NCBI GenBank assembly: GCA_938030705.1 | Contig: CALHIR010000038.1 | Coordinates: 1 to 37,756, forward strand | Reading direction: 5' to 3' | DNA length: 37,756 nt | Source of the DNA: Candidatus Poseidoniaceae archaeon | Lineage (GTDB): Archaea; Thermoplasmatota; Poseidoniia; Poseidoniales; Poseidoniaceae | Shown: positions 1 to 10,988 of the stretch, in pieces | Layout of the letters: each line of letters opens with the position of its first letter | Position numbering within the stretch: the first letter of the stretch is position 1 | Program-made: the position numbers and the translations under genes | Notes under the pieces: generated by a model | Told to the model about the DNA's origin: nothing | Database searches by the model: none | The model's input: the letters and a program-made list of their open reading frames with translations, nothing else

Positions 1-2120
<2,120 letters not shown>

Positions 2121-2127
<7 letters not shown>

Positions 2128-2930
2128 AAAATCGAGCAGCAGGTTAACGATCCGTCGGCTGCACGAATTTCACTCATGTCGATTTCAATGGTTTCCAAGC
2201 CGCGCTCGTGCAGGACATTCACAACGGTTGGGTATCCTTGAGCGACCATCACTTTCCCGTTCGGTAATCCAATGGTGTTGCAACCATAGGCTTCTTTGGC
2301 AGGAATCCAAATCAGCTCACTCCCCTCTGGGAGCGTACCAAAATCCTCGGGTTTGAGATAGCCTTCGGGAACCAAGATCGTGGTGTCGGTCGGCGTTGAA
2401 GAAATGCTGGTCAGGTGAAGGGCGTGTTCTGGAATGTCGATGATTCGCAATTCATATCCAAAGAAATCCAACAAACTTCGCAGGCTTGCGATACCCAAGT
2501 CATTTGTTCGTGAGGAGCGCCCAACGAAGAACAAATTACCGAGCCGGATGATGTCGCCGCCATCCATACGGGCTTCGCCACCCATGGTGCATGTTTGGAC
2601 GCCTTCAAGAGCCTCCATGAGGAACTCGGCGACAGGGGGTTGCTCGGCAACCCGGGAAGGATGCCCGGGGACAGGCAGGAGCATGTGACCGTCGACGACG
2701 ACGGCTTGGTCTTCTACAAACATGCAGTCAGGATGGTTTTCATCCGCATCCAATCGGTGGACACGTACCCCGTTGGCCTCCAAAGTGTCAACGTAATGCT
2801 GCTGTTGCTGCCGAGCCAAATCAACATCGGTTGGACCGGCCCCAAAGAATCGAGCGAGTGCGTTGGTGTAAGAAGAAGGAATACTGCGAACCAGTGCTCG
2901 CTTCTTCTGGTCCAGCCGCACGGAGGCCAT
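2121..2930 (-). CDS. DDAH-like dimethylarginine/arginine amidinohydrolase
   Basis: A 269-residue member of the pentein superfamily, most like N(G),N(G)-dimethylarginine dimethylaminohydrolase, which hydrolyses methylated arginine to citrulline plus an amine. Family marks in order are FVEDQ, the MDGGD substrate loop, the FVGRSSRTN strand, the catalytic His in HLTS (His171 from this start) and the C-terminal SLTCCS with the nucleophilic Cys (about Cys263). The frame is open 21 codons further to an ATG at 2993, but that extension is very basic and unlike the family, and a TTTAA box at 2956-2960 sits about 28 bases before the ATG at 2930, fitting a leaderless start there. Arginine deiminase-like activity cannot be excluded. 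No arginine-pathway genes are nearby. Confidence 0.85.
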
Positions 2931-2955
2931 GGTATAACCCCGCGGGCGGGCGTCC

Positions 2956-2960
2956 TTTAA
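2956..2960 (-). promoter_or_regulatory. Weak TATA-like box before the DDAH-like gene
   Basis: TTAAA on the minus strand, centred 28 bases upstream of the ATG at 2930. The position supports that start and a leaderless transcript; the sequence itself is short and weak. Confidence 0.3.
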
Positions 2961-3122
2961 CCTCTTCGCCTTTTTTCGGTAGTCAATTTCCATACATCGG
3001 AAAAATGCTTTGCAGTGGGCTGTTTAACCGCCTTTTTCGATTCGTGATGAGCGTCGAGGGACATGATGCAGGGTGAACGGAAAGACCGTTGATTTGAACA
3101 AGGAAGGTCGGGTCCGCCGACC

Positions 3123-4721
3123 ATGGGTCAACGGAGATTGAAGGCTTTGACGCTGATGAGTATCATGTTCCTTGCCCCGCTTGCCGGTTGTTTTGGTGAA
3201 GCAGAAGAGGTCTCCATCGATGCCGACGCCCTCTCGGTCGAAGGAACGGGGGACCTTCTTGGAGGCATGTGGCAACAAATTACGATCGCCGCCAAGGAAG
3301 ACTTAGCGGTCTATGTACCGTATTTCATTCAAGACCCGGGTTCACTCCGCGCCCAAAATGGAACCGTTCTCGACCTTAACGCCGGAGAAAGCGTTACCAT
3401 GAACATTCTTTTTCCCCCTCGAAACGACGACGTGGTGTTTCTCATCGGCGACCTTGGTCGAACGGATTGGCCTATTCGCGAAGCGAACGAATCGTGGATG
3501 ACCTGGCTGGACAACCCCACCGATGGTTCCGCGGTCCAAGTCGTTCCCAACGAAGACGATGGTGGATTGTGGCCGTGGGTGGTCCCTGGAAACAGCACGG
3601 GTGGAAGTGTGGTTCCTGTTTTGATGGAGACCGTGCGCCCTGCTCGAGCCGATTTGACCGAAGCCGATGGTGTGGGCGCCAGTGATGGCTGGGTCAACGG
3701 ACGAGACGTCTTTGAATGGGTGGAATTCATCACGGACGATTCCCCGTGTACTCCCGAAGATGGAAATTGTGGGCCTGACGGTGCCGTTGGCTACCTCGAC
3801 CGGTGGATCGGCAATGCCAACCCTTCCTACGAACACGCCATCGCTTATTTTGAAGGTGTTATGCACGGCTATGGTTTGGACGTAAAGGTTCAACGCTTCC
3901 AATCAAACACGGCATGGGCCGTCAACATCTGCGGCTACAAAGAAGGAACCGTCTATCCCGATGAGTGGTTGGTGTTCGGGGCGCATTTCGACATCGCGCC
4001 CCCGGTTCTTTTCACGCCCGGGCCCGACATTCCCGGCTACGGCACTCGCCACGGTGCTTACGACAACGCTGCGGGTTCGAGCATGGTGCTCACCACCGCA
4101 AGCGTGTTGGCCGAATTTGATGCCCGTCGAACCATGGTGTTCTGTCTCTGGTCGTCAGAAGAAGAAGGGTTGTGGGGTTCCCGTTCATTCGCCAACGACC
4201 TTCCCGCTGGCGTTACCATCAGCAACTACCTCAACCTCGATATGGCCGGCATCAATTATCCCGGCGATTACGCCCTCTCCGTCTACCTCGGCCCGGATGG
4301 TTCAGGCGATGTCATTGACCAAGCAGGCATGTTCCATCTCGCTGAGTGGATTGGCGCAGATGCGTTTGATTTAGCCTACCAAATGGAACGGGGACGCGCC
4401 GAATGGTTGGCCGGAGGAGAAAGTCCGTTGTGGGAAAACCAGTACGAAGACGTCGTCGCTATTTACGAATCTCCAACGGCTCGGAGCGACCATCAGCCCT
4501 TCCAGGACATCGGCGTCGCCACCTTGGGTTGGAACGGTGTGGTGGACGGTTACCCCTGTTATCACCGCAATTGCGACCAACTCCCCACCATGATTGAGTA
4601 CATGGACACCGATGAGGCGACAGGTGTGGCCAATCTTGTCCACTCGTGGGACATTGTCACATGGTGGGCCGTTTACGCTTTCCTTCACATGGACCAAACG
4701 CCGGTTCCCAACGAGCTTTGA
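3123..4721 (+). CDS. M28-family zinc peptidase lipoprotein (copy 1)
   Basis: A 532-residue exported lipoprotein. A signal peptide ends in the lipobox LAGC, lipid-anchoring Cys23. The C-terminal half is an M28 (aminopeptidase S/Y-like) domain with the dinuclear-zinc set: GAHFD (His288), GAYDNAAG (bridging Asp314), SSEEEG (catalytic and zinc-binding Glu346/347), NLDMAG (Asp373) and CYHRNC (His481). It probably trims peptides at the cell surface. Residues 40-200 form a beta-rich N-terminal region not part of M28. It aligns along its whole length with the protein at 8127, including the MGQR start and Cys23, so the two are paralogues. Its end is 18 bases from the convergent Sco gene. Substrate is unknown. 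Confidence 0.93.
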   Translation: MGQRRLKALTLMSIMFLAPLAGCFGEAEEVSIDADALSVEGTGDLLGGMWQQITIAAKEDLAVYVPYFIQDPGSLRAQNGTVLDLNAGESVTMNILFPPRNDDVVFLIGDLGRTDWPIREANESWMTWLDNPTDGSAVQVVPNEDDGGLWPWVVPGNSTGGSVVPVLMETVRPARADLTEADGVGASDGWVNGRDVFEWVEFITDDSPCTPEDGNCGPDGAVGYLDRWIGNANPSYEHAIAYFEGVMHGYGLDVKVQRFQSNTAWAVNICGYKEGTVYPDEWLVFGAHFDIAPPVLFTPGPDIPGYGTRHGAYDNAAGSSMVLTTASVLAEFDARRTMVFCLWSSEEEGLWGSRSFANDLPAGVTISNYLNLDMAGINYPGDYALSVYLGPDGSGDVIDQAGMFHLAEWIGADAFDLAYQMERGRAEWLAGGESPLWENQYEDVVAIYESPTARSDHQPFQDIGVATLGWNGVVDGYPCYHRNCDQLPTMIEYMDTDEATGVANLVHSWDIVTWWAVYAFLHMDQTPVPNEL

Positions 4722-4739
4722 CCTCGGAAGCCAACCCAC

Positions 4740-5405
4740 TCAAAGGGTGTGAAGGTAGCGAAGGTCTTCCAAAAACAGGTCAAGCACCCAATCGTTATCG
4801 CCCCACCACACCCTTTGGTGTCCAAATCGGTCGACGAGGATGGTTCCTGTCTCATGGTTGACGGTGTAATCATCAGGATGATGGCGTGCGGAAGAATTTG
4901 ATGTGTTGCCGTCGTTGTTGGCATCGTACTCTTCGATGGTGAGGCCTACCCCGAAGTTGATCCAAACGTTTTGGAGGGCGTTCATGGATGGACTATCGGA
5001 ATCGTTGCTGGAAGACGTGAGGTGAATCCATTCTGAGTTGGTTCCCGTTTTCCACTCGTGCAAGGTCGTTACATTATCTCGCCACGGGTCAACCGTGATG
5101 GTGAGAAAAGTGGTTTTATTCAATTCCTCATCCGTTAACTGAGATTTGACCCATTTCATGTTGTGCGTTACGATGGGGCATATATCGAGACAGTTTGTGA
5201 ACAGGAAAGCAATGGCAAGTGTGGTGTTGGCCGCTTCCTCCGAATAAGTCCACGCTGTTCCTTCACTGGAGGTTAGGGTAAAGTCGTTGACCTTCACGTT
5301 CTTCAACGACTCGCCGTGAGGTGTCCACGCATCAACATCGGCGGGTGTGGTGCATCCTGCAAGCAAGAGGAGCGTACACATCATCATCGGAGCGAAGCGG
5401 GACAT
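4740..5405 (-). CDS. Sco1/SenC-type copper-chaperone lipoprotein
   Basis: A 221-residue lipoprotein: signal peptide with lipobox LAGC (Cys18), then a thioredoxin-fold Sco domain. The copper-binding CLDICP motif (Cys72, Cys76) and the third ligand, His184 in YTVNHE, are both present, as is the TVDPWRD strand typical of Sco proteins. The family delivers copper to, or reduces the CuA site of, cytochrome oxidase, or acts as a thiol reductase. The insert around residues 134-178 is rich in Asn, Asp and Ser. It lies 9 bases after the propeller gene on the same strand, so the two are probably co-transcribed. No oxidase subunits are in the window, so its partner is not shown. Confidence 0.9.
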   Translation of the reverse strand: MSRFAPMMMCTLLLLAGCTTPADVDAWTPHGESLKNVKVNDFTLTSSEGTAWTYSEEAANTTLAIAFLFTNCLDICPIVTHNMKWVKSQLTDEELNKTTFLTITVDPWRDNVTTLHEWKTGTNSEWIHLTSSSNDSDSPSMNALQNVWINFGVGLTIEEYDANNDGNTSNSSARHHPDDYTVNHETGTILVDRFGHQRVWWGDNDWVLDLFLEDLRYLHTL

Positions 5406-5414
5406 TGGCGTTCC

Positions 5415-7193
5415 TCACAGTCGATAGGGCAAGTCAATGTCGAGTTGGACCAGATAAAGGCCGGTGGAAATGCATGATGCGTAGGTGATGCCGTCGTGAT
5501 GTTCAACCGCCCACAGGAACGGCACCCATCCAAAGTCGTAGAAGCTTGAATCGAGCGGCGTGCCGTCTTCACCGTGAGGGAGGTAATACGCCACGGTGGC
5601 TTCTTCATGGACTGCGATGCGGTCATCGGGATTGGTGGGGTCCACCAAGGTCTCGATGTCCACGACCCACAAACCAGCGTGGTAGTGGGAGATGTAGAGT
5701 CGACCGTCCCATCCTCCGCCGTGGCTCTGGTCTGTGCTTTCGTCAGTTTCGAAGTATGCGCTGTCGAGGTTATGAGGGGAGAACAGAAGCCATTCGTCTT
5801 CGTTCGGGTGGGCTTCGCAATCAGCACCGTAGCAGTGGTCTTCTGCGTAAGGAATCTCCCAATCGCGTATCAGTTTTGGTTTGAATTTGAACTGGCCGTC
5901 TTCCATCGTGTATTCCGTGGTATCGATGAGGTACATGATGCCAACCCCAACGCTCGTGCTCAGTGTTTCCACAGCTGCGGTGACAAGATGAACGGGTTCA
6001 TCGGAATAGCCGACGTGGGACAAATCCACCATCTCTGGGAACGGTTCAGCGTAGTGAATGTAAGAGACGCGCCCGCCGTTTTCGTTTCCGGTTGGTCCGC
6101 TGTCCGGTTGGCCATCGCCGTCCAAGTCGAGGAAATCCATCCACAAACCGACTTCTGGGGCGCGCCAGCGGCACATGATGGGGTTGCCAAATCCGGTCCG
6201 GCAAGCGGTTGCATGAAATGTGTAAAGTTCTGGAGAGTTATCGGGATGGGGGACATCCGTCACATCACCGATTCGGAGACCGGCTTCCCAATAACTCCCG
6301 TAAACGAACGTTCGACCAAATCGGGGGTCGTTCGGGTCTTCACCCGGCCATGTTTGCACCGTCATGTCGTGAATGTAGATCCATCCGCCCATCGTGGTTT
6401 CCCAAGCCACTTCGTATTCGCCAACCTTGACGATGGTGTGGCCTAAACCGGAGGCAGGGACATTCGGAAGGTTTCGGGCAGCTGAACCGACCAAATTGAG
6501 GTGGGCGATGGTGACGCCGCCACAGGCTTCCCCGATGGCGTCGTTGCAGTTGTCGTAATCCGGATTGGCGATGAACATGTACCATTCGCCGTCGATCATG
6601 TGCGTGTAGAGGTTGTGGGGGCCTGTTGGGTGGTCCACATCGTACCACGAGTCAATCCAAACAGGGTTCGTTTTGTCCGTCACGTCGATGAGGGTGACGC
6701 TGACTTGGGCGGGGTCGCTCCACTGACCGATGTTGGGGTCAGAATTCCCAGGGTCCACCAATTGGTTCTGTTGAATGATGTATTCCCGGCCGTTGTATTC
6801 GAGGTATTTGACGTCCAGCACCTGAGTGTTCGGGTCGTTGTACACACCGGTCACGGTCGTGTTGTTGGGGTCGGTCACGTTAACGATGTGCATGTCGTTC
6901 CAGCCGGCGAGGTAGGCGTAAGTTTCGCCGTCAGGGGTGGTGGCGACTTGGACTTCGGCGTTACCGGGGGTGGTCAGGGGATTGAAGTCGAGCAGTTCCA
7001 TGTTATCGGTGCCAAGTTCATGCTGACTGGCGTTCTTGTGGTCGTGGCCTTCGCCCTGGATCAACGGATCGCCGGCTTTCATCGATAGGTTCTCGTTCGT
7101 CGCCGCCTCAATATCGTCTCCGAAAACCAACAAGGTGGCTGAGGTAAGAAAAACGATGGTAAAGATACCGAGGAGAATCTCTTTACCGCCCAT
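5415..7193 (-). CDS. Exported LVIVD-type beta-propeller protein
   Basis: A 592-residue protein with one N-terminal hydrophobic segment (about residues 6-25) and no lipobox, so it is exported and either cleaved or N-terminally anchored. The body holds recurring strand units of the LVIVD kind, such as MHIVNVTDPNN, VTLIDVTDKTNP and LWVVDIETLVDPTNP, which predicts a beta-propeller. A His-rich stretch (GHDHKNASQHE, about residues 48-58) follows the anchor, and several Cys pairs suggest disulfides outside the cell. Propellers of this type have no single known function. It begins the pair with the Sco gene and is divergent from the gene at 7252. A selenium-binding-protein-like or metal-binding role is possible but not shown. 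Confidence 0.8.
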   Translation of the reverse strand: MGGKEILLGIFTIVFLTSATLLVFGDDIEAATNENLSMKAGDPLIQGEGHDHKNASQHELGTDNMELLDFNPLTTPGNAEVQVATTPDGETYAYLAGWNDMHIVNVTDPNNTTVTGVYNDPNTQVLDVKYLEYNGREYIIQQNQLVDPGNSDPNIGQWSDPAQVSVTLIDVTDKTNPVWIDSWYDVDHPTGPHNLYTHMIDGEWYMFIANPDYDNCNDAIGEACGGVTIAHLNLVGSAARNLPNVPASGLGHTIVKVGEYEVAWETTMGGWIYIHDMTVQTWPGEDPNDPRFGRTFVYGSYWEAGLRIGDVTDVPHPDNSPELYTFHATACRTGFGNPIMCRWRAPEVGLWMDFLDLDGDGQPDSGPTGNENGGRVSYIHYAEPFPEMVDLSHVGYSDEPVHLVTAAVETLSTSVGVGIMYLIDTTEYTMEDGQFKFKPKLIRDWEIPYAEDHCYGADCEAHPNEDEWLLFSPHNLDSAYFETDESTDQSHGGGWDGRLYISHYHAGLWVVDIETLVDPTNPDDRIAVHEEATVAYYLPHGEDGTPLDSSFYDFGWVPFLWAVEHHDGITYASCISTGLYLVQLDIDLPYRL

Positions 7194-7222
7194 GGTCGCC
7201 TCAACTCAACCATCCGTTTGGT

Positions 7223-7230
7223 CTTTATGA
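7223..7230 (+). promoter_or_regulatory. TATA-like box in a divergent intergenic region
   Basis: CTTTATGA is centred 26 bases upstream of the ATG at 7252, the spacing for a leaderless transcript. On the other strand it lies about 33 bases before the propeller-gene ATG at 7193 and might serve both genes. Confidence 0.45.
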
Positions 7231-7251
7231 TTTGGTGATTGCCCTTCGTGC

Positions 7252-7923
7252 ATGGGAAACCAAAGGTCGACGTTCGTCTTGGCCGGGCTTCTCTTGGTCG
7301 TTCTTCTCTCTCCTGTTGTGCATGCTCACGAGCAAAAGACCCTCACGGTCATCATGACCGATAGCGGTGTGGTCTCGGGAAACATAACCGACCCGTCCTT
7401 TGTGCAGGGGAATGCGGTATGGTTCCAAATGCATGACGATACCAACAACACGACCATGACCGTTCGGCTCGACGTCAATCGAGACGGTGTCTTCAACGCC
7501 TCAGATGATTTTGATTCTGGAACGTTGGTTGATGAATGTGAATTGGATGAAAACGGCACGTTGGTGGATGATTCATGCAAAGTTTCAGCGACCTACGCTT
7601 TTGACCTCAATGCAACCATCGGGACCTACACGTTTTGGGTGATGCGAACGCACAACGGCTCGGAGACGGGGTGGAACCATTCCATCGTCGTTCACAAGGA
7701 CATCCACGAAGAAGACGGGCCTTCTCCCGGAGATTGTTTTGGGATTGGTTGCCAGACAGATGACACAACGCAAAACAACGCCGATGAGGTTGATGGAAGT
7801 CAATCTTCGGCAGTCGTGCTTCTTGCGCTTGCATCCCTTGTGGGGATGATCGCTCTGGTCCTCTCCATCCTTAAAGAAAAGAATGAGGGTGCGGCGCAGA
7901 ACGTGTACCCTGAAGAAGAGTGA
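7252..7923 (+). CDS. Exported C-terminally anchored protein with predicted mature N-terminal His
   Basis: A 223-residue protein of no family I can name. A signal peptide (about residues 1-25) ends VVHA, with predicted cleavage leaving HEQK, so His would be the first mature residue. A beta-rich domain follows (about 28-150), containing Asp/Asn-rich loops such as DVNRDGVF and a Cys pair near 100-110. A linker with a second Cys pair (CFGIGC) leads to one C-terminal membrane helix (about 184-206) and an acidic cytoplasmic tail. A free N-terminal His is a copper ligand in CopC-like proteins and lytic monooxygenases; with a Sco gene close by, copper binding is a fair hypothesis but no family match is visible. 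The start agrees with the TATA-like box. Confidence 0.75.
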   Translation: MGNQRSTFVLAGLLLVVLLSPVVHAHEQKTLTVIMTDSGVVSGNITDPSFVQGNAVWFQMHDDTNNTTMTVRLDVNRDGVFNASDDFDSGTLVDECELDENGTLVDDSCKVSATYAFDLNATIGTYTFWVMRTHNGSETGWNHSIVVHKDIHEEDGPSPGDCFGIGCQTDDTTQNNADEVDGSQSSAVVLLALASLVGMIALVLSILKEKNEGAAQNVYPEEE

Positions 7924-8126
7924 TTCAACCTTCGATAAGTGGGCATTTGATATCGTCAACGACCTCGACAAGGTGGTTAGAAAACAGCGCTCTTCGCTGT
8001 CGTAGCTTCATTCGGAACGTCTGCTTCTTGACCATGTTCTCACCGTGACATTGGTCCTGTTCCCTCATCAAAGAATCGGTTCAACGAAGGGCAGACCTTG
8101 AGAAGGTGAACCCGCACGGCAAACCA
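7924..8126. other. Intergenic stretch of about 200 bases
   Basis: No gene or RNA recognised. A small hairpin, ACAGCG-CTCTT-CGCTGT (7984-8000), lacks a following T run, so I do not call it a terminator. No clear TATA box precedes the peptidase at 8127. Confidence 0.4.
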
Positions 8127-9884
8127 ATGGGCCAGCGGTTTGGACAAGCCTTCTTTCTCGTGCTCTTGATGCTCCTTACGCCCCTTTCGGGTTGTTTTGG
8201 GCAGCAAGACGATGGATTCGGTTCCACCGACGATGTCGTTATCACGCCGGCTGTTCTGACGGGTGGAGTCTTCCAGGGCTTCACCGTGGCTGCTGAAGCG
8301 GACCTTTCCGTTTACGTGCCGTATTTGATGCTGAACTCGGACACAGGGTTCGTTCAAAATTCAACGGTGATCGACTTGAAAGCAGGCGAATCAGCTTTGT
8401 TGACCGTGTTGGCGCCCCCCCGAACCGATACCGCAGTGATCATGCTTGGCGAATACGGTCGAGAACATTGGCCCGTTCGCACGATTGAAGAATCGTGGCG
8501 AACATGGATTCAACGTGACGGTAACGAACGAAGCGATAACCCAGGAGTTGAGCGAAGAGTTGCCGTAAACGGTACACTGGATACGGTCATGCCCTCAAAC
8601 AAAAGCGGGGGCCCTGTGTTGGCCGTTCGCATTCCGGTTGAACGCCCCATGGCACCTGCCTTTACAGAAGCAGAAGGTGGGCGCCATTCCACCGGTGTGG
8701 TGAACGGGCGAACGACGTTTAATTTCCTCTCTGCTCTTTCTGATACAACGGCTGACCCCACCGATGCAGTGGACGGTGCTCTCGGTTACCTCGACCGTTG
8801 GGCAGGCCAAGGAAATGCGGCTTACGAAGATGCGGCTCTGCATTTGATTCAAACGATGGAAAATTTCGGATTGGAAGTCATCACGCAACGGTTCACCTAT
8901 GATTCACTGACCACGGGTGCACAAAATCCCGAGGCATACAACATCTGCGGCTACCGATACGGTGAGGTTGACCCCGACAAGTGGATGGTGTTTGGCGCTC
9001 ACTTTGACATCGCGCCGCCGGCCAACGCTGTTGTCGTTGACCCGCACCTCTTCGGTCGCACTTACGGCACCCGCGTCGGCGCCTATGACAACACCGCGGG
9101 CACGAGCATGGTTCTCACCGTTGCCGAAGCCATGGCCAACTACAAGACGCGAAACACGATGGTGTTCTGTTTGTGGTCGGGCGAAGAAGGTGGAAAGCGA
9201 GGAAGTGATTTCTGGACCGATGAGTGGGTAAAGAATGAGAACCCCGAGGTCGAAGTCACGAATTACGTCAACCTCGACATGGCGGGAGTGAACTGGCCCG
9301 GTGGCGGTGGAGCGCCTTGTGGCGGAAATCACGGCCCGGAGAATGGATGCGACCCGCAGCCTGCGGTGGACCCTGATGGCTATCCGAAGGATGAGGAAGT
9401 CTGGCCAATGCGTGTTTACATCGGCCCAAGCCTTGACCACGACGTCATGAACCAGCCCGGCATGGTTGGACTGGCGATGTGGATCGGTTCGGACGCCATC
9501 GGCGTCGAAGAGCAGATGTCAAGTCTGATCGGTACCGACCTGCCTGCCGATACGTGGAAAGTGGACGATTGGATGGCAAAAGACCGACCTGAAATCATCG
9601 TGTACGAAGACACCACGGCACGCTCAGACCACGCCACCTTCCAAGACAACCTCGGCACGGTTACCATGGGCTTCGGTGGATTGGTTGACGGGTATTGGTG
9701 CTACCACCAAACTTGCGACACGCTTGACGAGATGATCGACTGGATGGACACGACCGGGAAAGATTACGGTGAAGAACAAAGCGGTACCAGCAACCTTGTT
9801 GATGCGCTTGACACCATCACGTGGTGGGCCACGTATTCCTTCTTCCATCTGGACGAGAACCCTGTTCGAAACGCCTACTTATGA
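8127..9884 (+). CDS. M28-family zinc peptidase lipoprotein (copy 2)
   Basis: A 585-residue paralogue of the lipoprotein at 3123. Both begin MGQR and both place the lipobox Cys at residue 23 (LSGC here), which is why the ATG at 8127 is preferred over the in-frame GTG at 8106. The M28 metal set is complete: GAHFD (His292), GAYDNTAG (Asp321), WSGEEGG (Glu353/354), NLDMAG (Asp384) and CYHQTC (His527). It differs from copy 1 by an insertion of roughly 30-40 residues after NLDMAG that is rich in Gly, Pro and Cys, probably a surface loop near the active site that could alter specificity. Likely role: peptide or aminopeptidase activity on the outer face of the membrane. Confidence 0.93.
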   Translation: MGQRFGQAFFLVLLMLLTPLSGCFGQQDDGFGSTDDVVITPAVLTGGVFQGFTVAAEADLSVYVPYLMLNSDTGFVQNSTVIDLKAGESALLTVLAPPRTDTAVIMLGEYGREHWPVRTIEESWRTWIQRDGNERSDNPGVERRVAVNGTLDTVMPSNKSGGPVLAVRIPVERPMAPAFTEAEGGRHSTGVVNGRTTFNFLSALSDTTADPTDAVDGALGYLDRWAGQGNAAYEDAALHLIQTMENFGLEVITQRFTYDSLTTGAQNPEAYNICGYRYGEVDPDKWMVFGAHFDIAPPANAVVVDPHLFGRTYGTRVGAYDNTAGTSMVLTVAEAMANYKTRNTMVFCLWSGEEGGKRGSDFWTDEWVKNENPEVEVTNYVNLDMAGVNWPGGGGAPCGGNHGPENGCDPQPAVDPDGYPKDEEVWPMRVYIGPSLDHDVMNQPGMVGLAMWIGSDAIGVEEQMSSLIGTDLPADTWKVDDWMAKDRPEIIVYEDTTARSDHATFQDNLGTVTMGFGGLVDGYWCYHQTCDTLDEMIDWMDTTGKDYGEEQSGTSNLVDALDTITWWATYSFFHLDENPVRNAYL

Positions 9885-9939
9885 GGTCGTTGAGCCTTAA
9901 GTGGACCAAGCATCAACGAGTCGCTGCCACGCTTGACGT

Positions 9940-10911
9940 TCAACGAATCATTGCAGAGAGGGGTGAAGCCACCGTGTCCAAGACCGTAATGGGCGACCAA
10001 ACGCCCGTGAACATGGTGAACACGGGGATGGCAAAGATCAACAAAACGGCGAAGAACGCTGGCTCGTTCCAATCCTTGACCTTAAGGCCGTCCAATGGGC
10101 CCAAGGGAAGCATGTTAAACAAGCCAAGGAACAAGTTTGCACCGAGCCAGAAGAATCCAGCATCGGCAAGCATGGCCTTCCAATTCAATGCGCCGTCCAT
10201 AAGATAGATTCGCTCGAAAACTTCCCTGCTGCTGGCAGCGAGGTGTTCATGAGCGCCTGTTAAACCAAGGATGAGCCCCCAAAGTGGAATGCCAATGAGA
10301 AAAAGCCCGAGGTTGGTTAACGGGCCAGCAACAGCGATGTGTCCGTTTTGCCGCCTCGTCACGAGTCCAGCAACCATCACCGCCCCGGGAGCCATGAACA
10401 AGAAACCGAGGAAAAAGGCAATCCCTACGCCAAATTGTAGGCCCTTCGGGTCAGCCCGAAATTCAGCCCAGCATCCGTTTTTCTTCGCCACCAATTTATG
10501 TCCAATTTCGTGAAAAAGGAAAGCCGGACCAATTGCGATGAACATGACCGGCATGGCGAGGAGAAGTTTTACCACCCAGGTTGAGAATCCAAAATACGAG
10601 ATGCCCCAGATACCGTTCGCCGCCATAAAACCCAGAGCGAGGGTGAAGGCACCCATGGCGAGACGGAGGTGTTGCTTCTCTACATCACTAAAATGCCACA
10701 ATCGACCGGTGTGGTGTTTTGGTTTTTCCCACATTTCCCGCCCGAGAAATTTGAGCATGGCATCACCAAGAGGTGAAGAGGTTTCGTAATGGAGGGTGCC
10801 TTCGTTGTCCACGTGCTGATGAACTCGGTGAATACGAGGCTTGCTACGTTGGTTTCGAAACGGGTCGTCGTCCAAAATATCGGCCCGACGGTCTCGATTG
10901 CCCATGGTCAT
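9940..10911 (-). CDS. M50-family (site-2-type) membrane metalloprotease
   Basis: A 323-residue multi-pass protein with the zinc motif HEIGH (about residues 134-138) inside a membrane helix, and the third ligand motif as LPLGPLDG (Asp about 274). VAGPLTNL fits the conserved GPxxN helix. These are the S2P/M50 hallmarks, an enzyme that cuts within or next to membrane helices. The first 80 residues are cytoplasmic, charged and His-rich. The frame extends 21 codons upstream of the chosen ATG at 10911, but that part is not protein-like; ATG 10905 is another choice. It is divergent from the zinc-knuckle gene at 10989, with 77 bases between them. Substrate unknown; no PDZ domain is seen. Confidence 0.88.
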   Translation of the reverse strand: MTMGNRDRRADILDDDPFRNQRSKPRIHRVHQHVDNEGTLHYETSSPLGDAMLKFLGREMWEKPKHHTGRLWHFSDVEKQHLRLAMGAFTLALGFMAANGIWGISYFGFSTWVVKLLLAMPVMFIAIGPAFLFHEIGHKLVAKKNGCWAEFRADPKGLQFGVGIAFFLGFLFMAPGAVMVAGLVTRRQNGHIAVAGPLTNLGLFLIGIPLWGLILGLTGAHEHLAASSREVFERIYLMDGALNWKAMLADAGFFWLGANLFLGLFNMLPLGPLDGLKVKDWNEPAFFAVLLIFAIPVFTMFTGVWSPITVLDTVASPLSAMIR

Positions 10912-10988
10912 GCCACCCTCCCGTTCACTTTGAATCCTCGTGTCCAAGGATTCTTGACCTTGGCACCAATGCAATAACGGGTCTCACC

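Noticed and set aside
5574-7088. Long plus-strand frames (5574-6446 and 6501-7088)
   Set aside because: Antisense to the propeller gene, with low-complexity Val-rich translations and no motifs.
7984-8000. Hairpin ACAGCG/CGCTGT as a terminator
   Set aside because: Only six base pairs and no T run follows.
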